Shown here one piece after another: positions 28,039-38,881 of a DNA stretch of 64,000 nt. Below the pieces are notes generated by a model. It was not told the DNA's origin, searched no databases, and saw only the letters and a program-made list of their open reading frames with translations. Position 1 is the stretch's first letter. Every line of letters begins with the position of its first letter. A program made the translations under genes and the position numbers. The stretch is from Sphingomonadaceae bacterium (lineage in GTDB: Bacteria; Pseudomonadota; Alphaproteobacteria; Sphingomonadales; Sphingomonadaceae). The stretch spans positions 124,001-188,000 of the forward strand of contig JANWWL010000001.1 in the NCBI GenBank assembly GCA_025056155.1, in the 5' to 3' direction.

Positions 28039-28497
28039 ATGAGACGGATGCGACCCCCTGCCCTGGCAACGATCGCCCTGGTGGCCGGTGCCTGCGCCAC
28101 CATTCCCAACAACATGGGTTACATCGTCGACCCCGAGCTGGTGAAATCGGTGCAGCCCGGCGTGGACACCAAGTCGTCGGTGGCCAAGACCCTCGGCCGA
28201 CCGACGCAGACCGGACTGTGGGACGAGAACACCTGGTACTACGTTTCCCGACTGACCGGTCAGCGGGCGTTCCTGAACCCCAAGCCAAAAGCGCAGAACG
28301 TGCTGGTTGTCACCTTCGGGCCTGACGGCGTGGTGACGTCGGTCGAAGCCCGGGCGCTCGAGCAGGTGGTGGATATCTCACCCTCTCGCCGCCGCACGCC
28401 CACGCTGGGGCGCGACAGCACGCTTCTTGAGGACATCTTCGGCAACATCGGCCAGGTGGGCGGGTTGGCCCCCACGGCCGGCGGCCCGCCCCAGTGA
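28039..28497 (+). CDS. bamE: BamE / SmpA-OmlA family outer-membrane lipoprotein
   Basis: 152-aa lipoprotein of the beta-barrel assembly machinery. The signal peptide ends with VAGAC (lipid-bearing Cys about residue 19). The SmpA/OmlA domain follows: GVDTKSSVAKTLGRPTQTG, WYYVSRLTGQRAF and VLVVTFGPDGVVTSVE. The C-terminal tail has Ser/Thr-rich SRRRTPTLGRDSTLLEDIFG, as in alphaproteobacterial members. It ends 10 bp before the convergent hppA stop. Confidence 0.9.
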   Translation: MRRMRPPALATIALVAGACATIPNNMGYIVDPELVKSVQPGVDTKSSVAKTLGRPTQTGLWDENTWYYVSRLTGQRAFLNPKPKAQNVLVVTFGPDGVVTSVEARALEQVVDISPSRRRTPTLGRDSTLLEDIFGNIGQVGGLAPTAGGPPQ

Positions 28498-28507
28498 CGG
28501 GCCGGCG

Positions 28508-30598
28508 CTAGTTGGCGGCAAGCGCCGCGAGCAGCAGCAGGGCCACGATGTTGGTGATCTTGATCATGGGGTTCACGGCCGGGCCGGCCGTGTCCTTGTA
28601 GGGATCGCCCACCGTGTCGCCGGTCACGGCCGCCTTGTGCGCCTCCGAGCCCTTCCCGCCATGATGGCCGTCTTCGATGTACTTCTTGGCGTTGTCCCAC
28701 GCGCCGCCGCCCGACGTCATGGAGATGGCGACGAACAGTCCGCCCACGATGACCCCGAGCAGCATCGCGCCCACCGCCGCGAACGCGTCGGCCTGGCCGG
28801 CCACGGCCGCCACCACGAAGTAGAGAAGGATGGGCGACAAGACGGGGAGGAGCGATGGCAGCACCATCTCGCGGATCGCCGCTTGGGTCACGAGGCTCAC
28901 GGTGCGGCCATAGTCCGGCCGCTGGGTTCCGGCCATGATCCCCGGGTTCTCGCGGAACTGCCGCCGCACCTCCTCCACCACCGAACCCGCCGCGCGGCCG
29001 ACCGCCGTCATTCCGAGCGCTCCGAAGAGATTGGGCAACAGGGCGCCCAGCAGCAGGCCAATCACGACATATGGGTTCGACAGCTCGAAATTGACGTCGA
29101 CGTAGGCGAAGAACTTCCGCAGGTCGGTTGTATAGGCCCCAAACAGGACCAGTGCACCGAGGCCTGCCGACCCGATGGCATAGCCCTTGGTGACGGCCTT
29201 GGTCGTGTTGCCAACAGCATCGAGCGCGTCGGTGCGTTCGCGCACCTCGCCTTCCAGGCCCGACATCTCGGCGATGCCGCCCGCATTGTCGGTAACGGGT
29301 CCGTACGCGTCGAGCGCCACCACCATGCCGGCCAGCGCCAGCATGGCAGTGGCGGCGAAGCCGATCCCGATGACGCCCGCGAGCCCATAGGCCACGGCGA
29401 TGCCTGCGCAGATGACGAGCGTGGGAAGAGCCGTCGCCTCGAGCCCGACGGCGAGGCCCTGGATGATGTTGGTCGCATGGCCCGTGACCGAGGCTTGGGC
29501 GATCGCACGCACGGGCCGGAAGCGGGTGCCGGTGTAGTATTCGGTGATCCACACGATGGCCCCCGTGACCGCCAGACCCACCATCATCGACCAGAAGAGG
29601 TCCAAGGCCGAGAAGGCCACCCCATCCGCCGCCCCGAGGTCGGCGGTCATGTCCGGAAACAGGAGGCGGGTGGCAAGCCACAGGAGCGGCACGGCAAGGA
29701 GCGCCGTGCCCGCGAAGCCCTTGTACAGGGCCCCCATGATGCTGCCCGACGTCCCCAACCGGACGAAGGCCGTGCCCACGATCGAGGCCAGGATGCACGC
29801 CCCGCCCGCCAGCAACGGCAGCGCCATCAGCGGTTCCAGGTGCTCGCCCCCCACCAGCAGCGCCGTCAGCACCATGGTGGCGCCCACCGTCACCACGTAG
29901 GTTTCGAACAGGTCGGCAGCCATGCCGGCGCAGTCGCCCACGTTATCGCCCACGTTGTCGGCGATCACGGCGGGGTTGCGGGGGTCGTCCTCGGGGATCC
30001 CGGCCTCGACCTTGCCGACGAGGTCGGCACCGACGTCGGCCGCCTTGGTGAAGATGCCGCCCCCCAGCCTTGCGAAAATCGAGATGAGCGACGCTCCGAA
30101 GGCAAGCCCCATCAGGCTGTCGATTACCGCCCGATCGGATGCCGCGTAACCCAGCCTTGTGAGGAAGGCGTAGATGCCGGCGATGGCGAGGAGGGCGAGG
30201 CCCGCCACCAAGAGGCCGGTGACGGCCCCCGCACGGAACGCCATCGTGAGCCCCGACTGGAGGCCGCGCCGGGCCGCCTCGGCCGTGCGCACGTTCGCCC
30301 GCACGGAAACGTTCATGCCGATGAAGCCCGCAAGGCCCGACAAAACGGCCCCCACCACGAAGGCCATGGCCGGATAGAACCCCAGGAACCAACCCACGAG
30401 CAACGCCACCACGGCCCCCACCGCGGCGATCGTCGTGTACTGACGGGCCAGGTAAGCCTGGGCGCCTTCCTGGATCGCCCCGGCGATCTCCTGCATCCGG
30501 GCGGTACCGGCCGGCGCCGCCAGCACCGCTCGGGACGTGAGGATCCCGTAGAGCACGGCAGCCAGCCCGCAGCCGATCGCGACCAGCACCCAGTCCAT
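28508..30598 (-). CDS. hppA: K+-independent proton-translocating pyrophosphatase
   Basis: Integral membrane ion pump that couples pyrophosphate hydrolysis to H+ export; 696 aa with about 16 hydrophobic segments. Substrate-binding blocks are [40 protein letters not shown], and [10 protein letters not shown] near the end. The determinant of potassium need is [12 protein letters not shown] (Lys near residue 466 and Thr three positions on), which marks the K+-independent subclass; K+-dependent pumps have Ala there. Downstream of nusB-thiL, as is usual in alphaproteobacteria. Confidence 0.96.
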   Translation of the reverse strand: MDWVLVAIGCGLAAVLYGILTSRAVLAAPAGTARMQEIAGAIQEGAQAYLARQYTTIAAVGAVVALLVGWFLGFYPAMAFVVGAVLSGLAGFIGMNVSVRANVRTAEAARRGLQSGLTMAFRAGAVTGLLVAGLALLAIAGIYAFLTRLGYAASDRAVIDSLMGLAFGASLISIFARLGGGIFTKAADVGADLVGKVEAGIPEDDPRNPAVIADNVGDNVGDCAGMAADLFETYVVTVGATMVLTALLVGGEHLEPLMALPLLAGGACILASIVGTAFVRLGTSGSIMGALYKGFAGTALLAVPLLWLATRLLFPDMTADLGAADGVAFSALDLFWSMMVGLAVTGAIVWITEYYTGTRFRPVRAIAQASVTGHATNIIQGLAVGLEATALPTLVICAGIAVAYGLAGVIGIGFAATAMLALAGMVVALDAYGPVTDNAGGIAEMSGLEGEVRERTDALDAVGNTTKAVTKGYAIGSAGLGALVLFGAYTTDLRKFFAYVDVNFELSNPYVVIGLLLGALLPNLFGALGMTAVGRAAGSVVEEVRRQFRENPGIMAGTQRPDYGRTVSLVTQAAIREMVLPSLLPVLSPILLYFVVAAVAGQADAFAAVGAMLLGVIVGGLFVAISMTSGGGAWDNAKKYIEDGHHGGKGSEAHKAAVTGDTVGDPYKDTAGPAVNPMIKITNIVALLLLAALAAN

Positions 30599-30717
30599 AT
30601 CCTATCCCTTGAAACCCCCATTGCGGAACGGCCCGCAGGCCTGCAGGCCACGGCGCGCCTTAGGGCTGCCGGCCGCTGGTCCGCAAGCCTGGGCGGCAGG
30701 CGGCGCATGGCGGGCAT

Positions 30718-31659
30718 TCAGTGCTGGAAACCGAGCCGCTCGGGCGGGTCGACGGCGCGCCCATGGGTCTTAAGGCCAAGGCCACGACCCGGCGCCATGC
30801 GGCCGATGGGGGTGACCGGGGTGCGGGCGGCCCGGGCGGCGGCCCGCACGTCCTCGGCCCGCGCGGGGTCGGCCGCGAACAACAGCTCGTAGTCGTCGCC
30901 CGACGTGGCGAGGTCGAGCACGTCCACCTCCAGGGCCCGGGCCGGGCCCGACCGCGGAATGCGCTCGAGCTCGATCTCCGCGGCACAGCCCGAGGCTTCG
31001 GCAAGACGCAGGGCATCGAGGAGCAGTCCGTCCGAGACGTCGATGCAGGCCGTGGCCACGCCCACCAGCGCTTGCCCCAAGGCGACCCGCGGGGTCGGCC
31101 GACGATGGCGTCGCAAGAGGAAGGGGTGGGCGGGCCGGCGGCCGCGGGCGATTTCGAGGCCCAAGCCGGCATCCCCGATGGTGCCCGAGACCCACAACCA
31201 GTCCCCGGCCCGCGCCCCGGCGCGCCCGAGCACCCGACCCGGCACCGCAGCACCCAGCGCTGTCAGGCCCAACACGGTGTCGGCCGCCGTGCGCACCGTA
31301 TCCCCACCCCAGAGCGCTCCCGTGAACGTCGCGAGGGCTTCGTCTACGCCCTTGAGCAGGCCGGCGACCCAGCCGGCGTCGCGCCCGGGCCCAACGGCCA
31401 GTCCTAGGAGTGCGCCCAGGGGGCGAGCCCCCATGGCGGCCAGGTCCGACCAGTTGACCGCCACCAGCTTCCAGCCGACGTCGGCTGGCGGCGTGTCGGG
31501 CAGGAAGTGGATCCCTTCGGCGAGGACGTCGTGGGTGGCCACCAGCTCCTGGCCCAGGGGAAAGGGGGCGACCGCGGCATCGTCCCGGAAGCCACGCGCC
31601 GGCCCAGGTGCGGGGCCCGCCCGCAAGAGGCTCAGCACTTGGGCTTCGATCTCGCTCAG
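30718..31659 (-). CDS. thiL: Thiamine-monophosphate kinase
   Basis: Makes thiamine diphosphate from thiamine monophosphate and ATP; cytoplasmic. 313 aa. The metal/substrate block GFRDDAAVAPF, THDVLAEGIHF, VNWSDLAAMGARP, WVSGTIGDAGLGLEIARG and the C-terminal CIDVSDGLLLDAL are all present. No ATG/GTG/TTG is available at the family start. A CTG at 31659, eight bases after AGGGAG and overlapping the nusB TGA (CTGA), gives the expected N-terminus LSEIEAQVLSLL; a GTG at 31638 would remove that helix. Confidence 0.9.
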   Translation of the reverse strand: MSEIEAQVLSLLRAGPAPGPARGFRDDAAVAPFPLGQELVATHDVLAEGIHFLPDTPPADVGWKLVAVNWSDLAAMGARPLGALLGLAVGPGRDAGWVAGLLKGVDEALATFTGALWGGDTVRTAADTVLGLTALGAAVPGRVLGRAGARAGDWLWVSGTIGDAGLGLEIARGRRPAHPFLLRRHRRPTPRVALGQALVGVATACIDVSDGLLLDALRLAEASGCAAEIELERIPRSGPARALEVDVLDLATSGDDYELLFAADPARAEDVRAAARAARTPVTPIGRMAPGRGLGLKTHGRAVDPPERLGFQH

Positions 31660-32177
31660 GTCGACGGCTCCCTCAGTTCGCGGGCCAACCGGTCGACCAG
31701 GGCGTTCACGAAACCCACCTCGGGGGCGGGGCGCGGGCGACCGTCGCCGTCGACCTGGGGCGGGTGGAAGGCGGCGGCAATGTCGGCGTATTCCTTGGCG
31801 ACGACGCCGGCCGGCACGTCGGGTCGGGCGACGAGCTCGTAGGCGGCCGCCCTCAGCAAGGCGCGCAACACGAGGGGCAATCGCTCCAGCGCCCAACCCG
31901 CCGTCAGCCGGGCGCGAACGTAGGCGTCGAGCTCGTCGGCGCGAGCGATCGCCCCGTTCACGAGATCGTCGAACAGGGCCTCGTCGGCCTCGGCCAGAGG
32001 CCCTTCGTCATCCTCCGCACGGTCCTTGGGGGAACCGGGAAGCCGGTAGGCGTGGAACTCGGCCAGCAGGCGGGCGGGCGGCGTCCCGGCGAGGGCATGT
32101 TGGTAGAGCGCCTGCACGGCCCTCAGCCGTGCGACCGCCCGCGCCCGCCCCAGCGTTCCCGTGCTCTGCCGCACCAT
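31656..32177 (-). CDS. nusB: Transcription antitermination factor NusB
   Basis: All-helical protein that binds boxA RNA with NusE in rRNA antitermination. 173 aa, normal size plus an Ala/Arg-rich N-terminus. Characteristic blocks: ARLRAVQALYQHALAGTP at the start and AYELVARPDVPAGVVAKEYADIAAAF then GFVNALVDRLAREL at the end. The ATG at 32177 is 9 nt from a predicted -10 box. Its stop overlaps the proposed thiL start. Confidence 0.94.
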   Translation of the reverse strand: MVRQSTGTLGRARAVARLRAVQALYQHALAGTPPARLLAEFHAYRLPGSPKDRAEDDEGPLAEADEALFDDLVNGAIARADELDAYVRARLTAGWALERLPLVLRALLRAAAYELVARPDVPAGVVAKEYADIAAAFHPPQVDGDGRPRPAPEVGFVNALVDRLARELREPST

Positions 32178-32186
32178 GGCGGCGCG

Positions 32187-32214
32187 CCCTAGCCCCCGCC
32201 CCGCCCTGCCACAA
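32187..32214 (-). promoter_or_regulatory. Predicted nusB promoter, nearly leaderless
   Basis: Minus strand: TTGTGG (32214-32209), 16 nt, CTAGGG (32192-32187), 9 nt to the ATG at 32177. It would serve nusB-thiL. Confidence 0.5.
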
Positions 32215-32288
32215 GGCGCAGGGCCCGAGGGGGGCTAAGCGTTCTAGGAACGGCCCGCAACCCCGCCAACTGGAACGAGGCGCTCGGC

Positions 32289-33383
32289 ATGCTGAGTGCA
32301 GGTGACGACTATCCCCTTCATCAGCGCCCCGAGCCCATCGCCTTCGCCGGGACCGACCGCAATTTCTACGACCGCTATTTCTTCAATGGCCAAAGTCCGG
32401 ACGGTGCGCTGTTCTTCACTGCGGCCCTTGGGGTCTATCCGCATCTGAACGTGATGGACGCCGCCTTCGCGGTGATGGACGACCGGGGACAGGCCTCGGT
32501 GCTGGCGTCGCGGGTGCTTCGCCATGAGCGGATGGACACTCGGGTCGGCCCCATCTCGGTCGACGTGGTCGAGCCGCTGCGGCGGCTTAAGGTCCGGCTG
32601 GCCGACACGGAAGGCCTGGAAGCCGACCTCGAGATGGAGGGTCTCCATTTTCCCATCGAGGAACCGCGGTTCACCCGCCGAGTGCATGGCCGGACGTTGA
32701 TGGACCTCACCCGCATGACCCAGAACGTGCGCTGGCGGGGTTTCCTGCGCCGCGACGGCGAGCGCCGGGCCGTGGATGGGTTCCTTGGCACCCGTGACCG
32801 AAGCTGGGGGGTACGCCCCGTAGGCGCGGCCGACCCCCAGCCCCCGGCCCCACCCACCGTACCGCAGTTCTTCTGGCTTTGGTGTCCGCTCCACTTCCCC
32901 GGAGTCTCGCTGTTCGCCCACACCAACGACGATGCGGCCGGCATCCCGTGGAACCGGTCGGCCGTCCTGGTGGACCACGCAACGGGGCAGGTGCGGCACT
33001 TGGTAGAGCCCCGGTTCGCGCTGGACCTGGAGCCGGGCACACGCCAGGTGGCCCACGCCCGGCTTGAGGCCCGGATGCCGGACGAGGGCGACCTCGAAGC
33101 GGAACTGACACCCCTGCGCCATTTCCGCATGCACGGGCTGGGCTATGGCCATCCGACGCGCGGCCACGGCACCTTCCACGGCGACCTGTCGGTCGTGACG
33201 GAACGACATGCGCCGCACGCGCTCGACCCCGCCCGACCCGTGAACGCCCATGTCCAGACCCTGGTGGCGGCGCGCTTGCGGCGGGCCGACGGCACCTCGT
33301 GCGACGGGCAGGGCGTGCTCGAGCAGCTCATCATCGGCCCCTATGCGCCGCTGGGCCTGAAGGAGCTGTTCGACCTTGCCTGA
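32289..33383 (+). CDS. Uncharacterised protein with CrtC/AttH-like (lipocalin-type) features
   Basis: 364 aa, no signal peptide. I do not recognise a function. Segments such as FYDRYFFNGQSPDGALFFT, GFLGTRDRSWGVRP and the WLWCPLHFPGVSLF strand resemble the two-domain beta-barrel proteins related to carotenoid hydratase CrtC / AttH (DUF7064/7065-type), in which a WG-x-R motif is conserved. It is coupled to the next gene, a phosphotransferase (overlap of 8 bp), a pairing seen in hydroxy-lipid or terpenoid degradation regions (recalled, unverified). It may bind or act on a hydrophobic substrate (inference). Confidence 0.7.
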   Translation: MLSAGDDYPLHQRPEPIAFAGTDRNFYDRYFFNGQSPDGALFFTAALGVYPHLNVMDAAFAVMDDRGQASVLASRVLRHERMDTRVGPISVDVVEPLRRLKVRLADTEGLEADLEMEGLHFPIEEPRFTRRVHGRTLMDLTRMTQNVRWRGFLRRDGERRAVDGFLGTRDRSWGVRPVGAADPQPPAPPTVPQFFWLWCPLHFPGVSLFAHTNDDAAGIPWNRSAVLVDHATGQVRHLVEPRFALDLEPGTRQVAHARLEARMPDEGDLEAELTPLRHFRMHGLGYGHPTRGHGTFHGDLSVVTERHAPHALDPARPVNAHVQTLVAARLRRADGTSCDGQGVLEQLIIGPYAPLGLKELFDLA

Positions 33384-34386
33384 GGCCGAAACCGACCTCG
33401 CCCGGCGGCTCGAAGCATTCCTCGGGGCATGCGAAGGGGGCGAGGTCCGCGTGGCGGACCTCGAGCGACTCCATGGCGGGGCGGCCCGCGAGACCTGGCG
33501 GTTCCGCGCCGTGGGTCCGCAGGGCGACGCGCGCCGTCTTGTCCTGCGGCGCGATCCCCCCTCGACCCTCATCACCACCTCGCGCGCGGTCGAGTTCCAT
33601 GCCCTCGCCAGGGCGCACGCGGCGGGCCTGCCCGTGCCGCGACCGCTGCATCTGGCGATGGATCCCGAGATCCTCGGCGCGCCCGGGTTCGTGATGGAGG
33701 AAGTGCTGGGCGGACGGGCGGCCGGACTGTTCGAACCCGAGCCCTATGGCGCCCAGGCGTCCCTGACCGGGGCCGACGTCGCCCGCGCGCTGGGAAGACT
33801 GCACGCGCTCGAACCCGACGCCGCCGACCGCGCGGTCCTGCCACACCACGACGCGGCGGGCGTGCTGGCGTACTGGGCAGGGGAAATCGAGCGCCATCGG
33901 CTGGGCCCTGAGCCCGTGGCCATGGCGGCATTGCGCTGGCTGGAACGGCACCTGCCTGCCCCATCCGGCCCGCCGGCCCTCGTCCACGGCGACTTCCGCT
34001 CGGGCAATTTCCTGGTCGATGGGGACAACCGCCTGCTCGCCATTCTCGACTGGGAGATGGCGCACATCGGCGATCCCCTGGAAGACCTGGCGTGGCTTGC
34101 CGATCCCCTCTGGTCGCACGGGGATCCCCGGCGCGCCGGAGCGATGCGACCGTGGAACGAGCTCGTGCCCCTGTGGGAGGAGGCATCGGGCCGCCGGTTC
34201 CGAGCCGACCTGTTCGCCTGGTGGCGCCTGTTCGCCGGCTTCAAGGGTCTTGCCATCTGGATCACGAGCGCCCGGGAGGTGGTCGAGCTGCGCGCGGCCG
34301 ATCCGGTTCTCGCCTTTTCCGCCCTGTGGCCCTATCGGGCGCATGCCGCGGAGATCGCGGCCCTGATGGTGGAGCTGGGGCCGTGA
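33376..34386 (+). CDS. APH-family phosphotransferase, ACAD10/11-like
   Basis: Kinase-like enzyme of the aminoglycoside phosphotransferase fold, 336 aa. ATP-site strand REtWRF with LVLRRDPPSTL; catalytic loop VHGDFRSGNFLVD; metal site ILDWEMAHIGDPLEDLAWL. These match the ACAD10/11 N-terminal kinase group, which phosphorylates hydroxyacyl-CoA in animals, rather than drug-resistance enzymes. The start is TTG at 33376, inside the end of the preceding gene; AGGAG lies 10 nt upstream. Substrate unknown; no acyl-CoA dehydrogenase is fused or adjacent. Confidence 0.85.
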   Translation: MPEAETDLARRLEAFLGACEGGEVRVADLERLHGGAARETWRFRAVGPQGDARRLVLRRDPPSTLITTSRAVEFHALARAHAAGLPVPRPLHLAMDPEILGAPGFVMEEVLGGRAAGLFEPEPYGAQASLTGADVARALGRLHALEPDAADRAVLPHHDAAGVLAYWAGEIERHRLGPEPVAMAALRWLERHLPAPSGPPALVHGDFRSGNFLVDGDNRLLAILDWEMAHIGDPLEDLAWLADPLWSHGDPRRAGAMRPWNELVPLWEEASGRRFRADLFAWWRLFAGFKGLAIWITSAREVVELRAADPVLAFSALWPYRAHAAEIAALMVELGP

Positions 34387-34829
34387 GCGCTTCCCCAGCC
34401 GCCTTCTTGCGCGACCTTGCGCTGTGCCTTTCGGCCCAGGTGGTGCCCGCTTTGGGGGAAACCTATGCCGGCAAGTCGGCCGCGACGGTGGCGGGGCTGC
34501 TCCTCATGCTGGCCCAGGATCTGGAGCGCGAGGCCCACGACGGCGAGGCCTGGGCGGAGCGCTTCGACGCCTTGCTGGCCGAGGCTGCAGGTCAGATCGC
34601 CGATGGTCCCCAGCGGCTGGCCCAGGCGCGCGCCCTGCCGCTCGCGCAGCGCATGACCCACCTCCTGGCGCTGTTCGAGGAGATCCATGCCGTCGCGGAC
34701 GCACGCGACCCGGCTCTCGCCGCCCGCTGCCGCGACCTTCTGGCCGGGTGGAGCGCCTGGCGGCGCCTCGAACCGGTCGGGCCGGAACCTGCCCCACCGA
34801 GGCCCGACGCCGGGCCGGCGCGTGCTTGA
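34383..34829 (+). CDS. Small helical protein paired with the phosphotransferase (DUF6285-like)
   Basis: 148 aa, GTG start overlapping the phosphotransferase stop (GTGA). It is predicted almost fully helical: AAFLRDLALCLSAQVVPAL, TVAGLLLMLAQDLEREAHDG, CRDLLAGWSAWRRLE. It resembles the short DUF6285-type proteins that often follow ACAD10/11-like kinases (recall, not verified). The tight coupling suggests it works with the kinase, perhaps as a partner subunit. Confidence 0.65.
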   Translation: MSASPAAFLRDLALCLSAQVVPALGETYAGKSAATVAGLLLMLAQDLEREAHDGEAWAERFDALLAEAAGQIADGPQRLAQARALPLAQRMTHLLALFEEIHAVADARDPALAARCRDLLAGWSAWRRLEPVGPEPAPPRPDAGPARA

Positions 34830-34914
34830 CGCGCCTCGGCCGCGGTGGGAGAGCGCGGCCGCGTTGGCGGCCAGAAGCCCCAAGCGCGACGGATCGGGGA
34901 ACGAGGCGGGGCAC

Positions 34915-36150
34915 ATGAGGAACGTGTCGATGCGGGCGCTGATCGCGGCCGTGGTGGCCAGCCTGGCGTGGGGTGGTGCGCCGGCCTTGGCGCAACGTCA
35001 GAAGGCGCCCAGCTACAAGCTGTCGTGGGCCGTCCAGCCGCTGCTTGCGGAAGCGCAGAAAGCGCAGAACGCCAACGACCACGCGGCGGCCATCGCCGCT
35101 CTGGATCGGGCGGCCGCCGTCGCCGACGCCACGCCCGACGACCGCTACCTGACGGGTGTTCTGCTCATCAACTCGGGCATCTCCCTGAAGGACAACGCGG
35201 TCATCAAGCGGGGGGTGACGCTGGCGCTCGAGTCGGGGCGCACCCCGCCCGAGGATCAGGCGAAGTTCGTGCGCACGCTGGGTGCGTTGGCGTTGCAGGA
35301 GAATGACACGGCCGGCGCGTTGGCCCACTTCGAACGCTACCTGCAGCTGAACCCCAACGACGCGCCCGTGATGGCCGAGATGGCCGAACTCTATCGCCGG
35401 CAGAAGCAACCGCAGAAGTCGGTCGAGATGATGCGGCGGGCGATCGAGGTGCAGGAGAAGACCAGCAACGCCAAGGCCGACGAGACCTGGTACCGCCGGC
35501 TGGTGGCGATCGCCTACGACGCCAACCTTCCGGCCGAGACGACGGCCGCCAGCGAAGCGCTCGTGAGGGCCTATCCCAATCCCACCAACTGGCGTGACGT
35601 GGTGGTCATCTGGCGCGAGACCAACCGGCTGGATGATCAGACGAACCTCGATGCGCTGCGGTTGCAGCGGGCCGCCCGGGCGCTGACCGGCGAGCGGGAC
35701 TTCTATGAGTACGCCGAGCTGGCGTCGTTTCGGGGCTTGCCGGGGGAATCCAAGGCGGTGATCGACGAGGGCGTGGCGGCCGGTGCGCTCAACCTGCAGA
35801 AGCAGGTGGTGCGCGAGCTGAACGCCAAGGTGACGAGCCAGCTGGCCGCCGACAAGGCGAGCCTGGCCACGGCCGAGAAGGAGGCCCGGGCCGCGGCCAA
35901 CGCTAGGGTCGCCATGGGGGCCGGCGAGGCCTTCCTGGGCTACGGCCAGTACGAGAAGGCGGCCGAAATGTTCCGCCTGGCGCTCACCAAGACCGGCGTC
36001 GACCCGGCGGTGGCCAACACGCGGCTCGGCATCGCGCTGGCGCGCGCCGGCGACAAGGCAGGGGCTGCGCAGGCTTTCGCCGCCGTCACCACCCCGCCGC
36101 GCGCCCAGCTCGCCCGCTTCTGGCAGATCTGGAACGAACAGCGGCCCTGA
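34915..36150 (+). CDS. Exported tetratricopeptide-repeat protein
   Basis: 411 aa with signal peptide (cleavage near GGAPALA-QRQ) and several TPR-like helical pairs (HAAAIAALDRAAAVADATPD, TAGALAHFERYLQLNPND, QYEKAAEMFRLALTKTGVD). Between them is an Ala/Lys-rich helical stretch KASLATAEKEARAAANARV. It is probably a periplasmic scaffold. The ATG at 34915 is chosen for the signal peptide; GAACGAGGCGGGG precedes it. guaB starts 24 bp later on the same strand, so co-transcription is possible. No specific function known. Confidence 0.8.
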   Translation: MRNVSMRALIAAVVASLAWGGAPALAQRQKAPSYKLSWAVQPLLAEAQKAQNANDHAAAIAALDRAAAVADATPDDRYLTGVLLINSGISLKDNAVIKRGVTLALESGRTPPEDQAKFVRTLGALALQENDTAGALAHFERYLQLNPNDAPVMAEMAELYRRQKQPQKSVEMMRRAIEVQEKTSNAKADETWYRRLVAIAYDANLPAETTAASEALVRAYPNPTNWRDVVVIWRETNRLDDQTNLDALRLQRAARALTGERDFYEYAELASFRGLPGESKAVIDEGVAAGALNLQKQVVRELNAKVTSQLAADKASLATAEKEARAAANARVAMGAGEAFLGYGQYEKAAEMFRLALTKTGVDPAVANTRLGIALARAGDKAGAAQAFAAVTTPPRAQLARFWQIWNEQRP

Positions 36151-37659
<1,509 letters not shown>

Positions 37660-37668
37660 GGGGGGCGC

Positions 37669-38850
37669 ATGACCCCGGGTGCGCGCCTGCAGGCGGCCAT
37701 CGAGATCCTGGACCGCGTGATCGCTGCGGCCCGCGACGGCGGCGCCGCGGCCGACGCCATCGTGCGCCGCGAACTGGCCGCCCGCCGCTACGCCGGCAGC
37801 CATGACCGGCGGGCAATCACGGAATGGGTGTTCCGCGCCATCCGCCACTGCGCCGAACGCCCGCCGTCGGGCCGTGCGGCCTTGCTCGCCCTCATTGAGG
37901 CGGAGGAGCCCGCCCTGCTCGCCGAATTCGACGGCGGCCCCCACGCCCCCACCCCGCCCGATCCCTCGGAACCTCGGGCGACCTCGGGGCGGGCGCCCCG
38001 CTGGCTCATCCGGCGGCTCGAGGCGACGCTCGGGCGGCAGGGCGCGGCGGCGTTCCTGGCCGCGTCGCTCGAGCGGGCGCCCCTCGACCTCAGGGTCCAT
38101 CGCCTGCGGGCGCCGGATGCCGGCGCCGTGGCGGCCCAGCTGCCCTTCGCCACGGAGCCCGTCCGGGGCCTGCCGGTGAGGCTTCCGTGGGCGCTGCGCG
38201 CTCCGTCGGGAAGCCCCGTTGAGGCGACGTCCGCTTACCGGGAGGGCCTTGTGGAGGTGCAGGATGCGGGCAGCCAAGCCGTGGTGGCCTGGTGCGCCGC
38301 CCGACCCGGCGAACGGGTCGTAGACCTGTGCGCTGGTGCTGGCGGCAAGACCCTGGCGCTGGGCGTGGACATGGCGGGCGAGGGACGGCTCATCGCCTGC
38401 GATGTCGACCGCGAGCGGCTTGCGCGCCTGCACCCGCGGGCTGAGCGCGCTGGTGTCGCCGTCGAGACCCGCCTTCTTAACCCACCTCGCGAGGCCGACG
38501 CGCTTCAGGACCTGGAGGGCCGGGCGGACCTTGTACTGGTCGATGCTCCGTGTTCGGGCACCGGAACCTGGCGCCGGGCGCCGGAGCTGCGCTGGCGGCT
38601 TACCCCGCGTCGGCTTGCGGCCTTCGCGCGCCTCCAGGATCGGCTGCTTGACCTCGGCGCGCGGCTGGTCCGCCCTGGGGGTCGCCTCGTGTATGCCGTC
38701 TGCTCGGTGCTGGCGGACGAGGGGCCGGCGCGGGCGGCCGCGTTCCTCAGCCGTCATGGAGGCTGGCGGGCTGGGGAGCGACACCTGCTCGACCCCGCCC
38801 GCCACGGTTGCGACGGCTTTTTCGTCGCCATCTTTCGTCGGCACGGCTAG
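37669..38850 (+). CDS. RsmB/NOP-family RNA cytosine-C5 methyltransferase (second copy)
   Basis: 393 aa. The N-terminal part is a divergent helical domain (ARRYAGSHDRRAITEWVFRAI); the catalytic domain has VEVQDAGSQAVVAW, the SAM loop DLCAGAGGKTLALG, DAPCSGTGTWRRAPELRW, and the catalytic Cys in YAVCSVLADEG. The sequence differs clearly from the family member at 24559-25830, so it is not a recent duplicate. Its place right after guaB (9 bp) is common in alphaproteobacteria. Target RNA unknown. Confidence 0.92.
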   Translation: MTPGARLQAAIEILDRVIAAARDGGAAADAIVRRELAARRYAGSHDRRAITEWVFRAIRHCAERPPSGRAALLALIEAEEPALLAEFDGGPHAPTPPDPSEPRATSGRAPRWLIRRLEATLGRQGAAAFLAASLERAPLDLRVHRLRAPDAGAVAAQLPFATEPVRGLPVRLPWALRAPSGSPVEATSAYREGLVEVQDAGSQAVVAWCAARPGERVVDLCAGAGGKTLALGVDMAGEGRLIACDVDRERLARLHPRAERAGVAVETRLLNPPREADALQDLEGRADLVLVDAPCSGTGTWRRAPELRWRLTPRRLAAFARLQDRLLDLGARLVRPGGRLVYAVCSVLADEGPARAAAFLSRHGGWRAGERHLLDPARHGCDGFFVAIFRRHG

Positions 38851-38881
38851 AAGGGCATGGCGATTGCGAGGGAGAGCGGAG

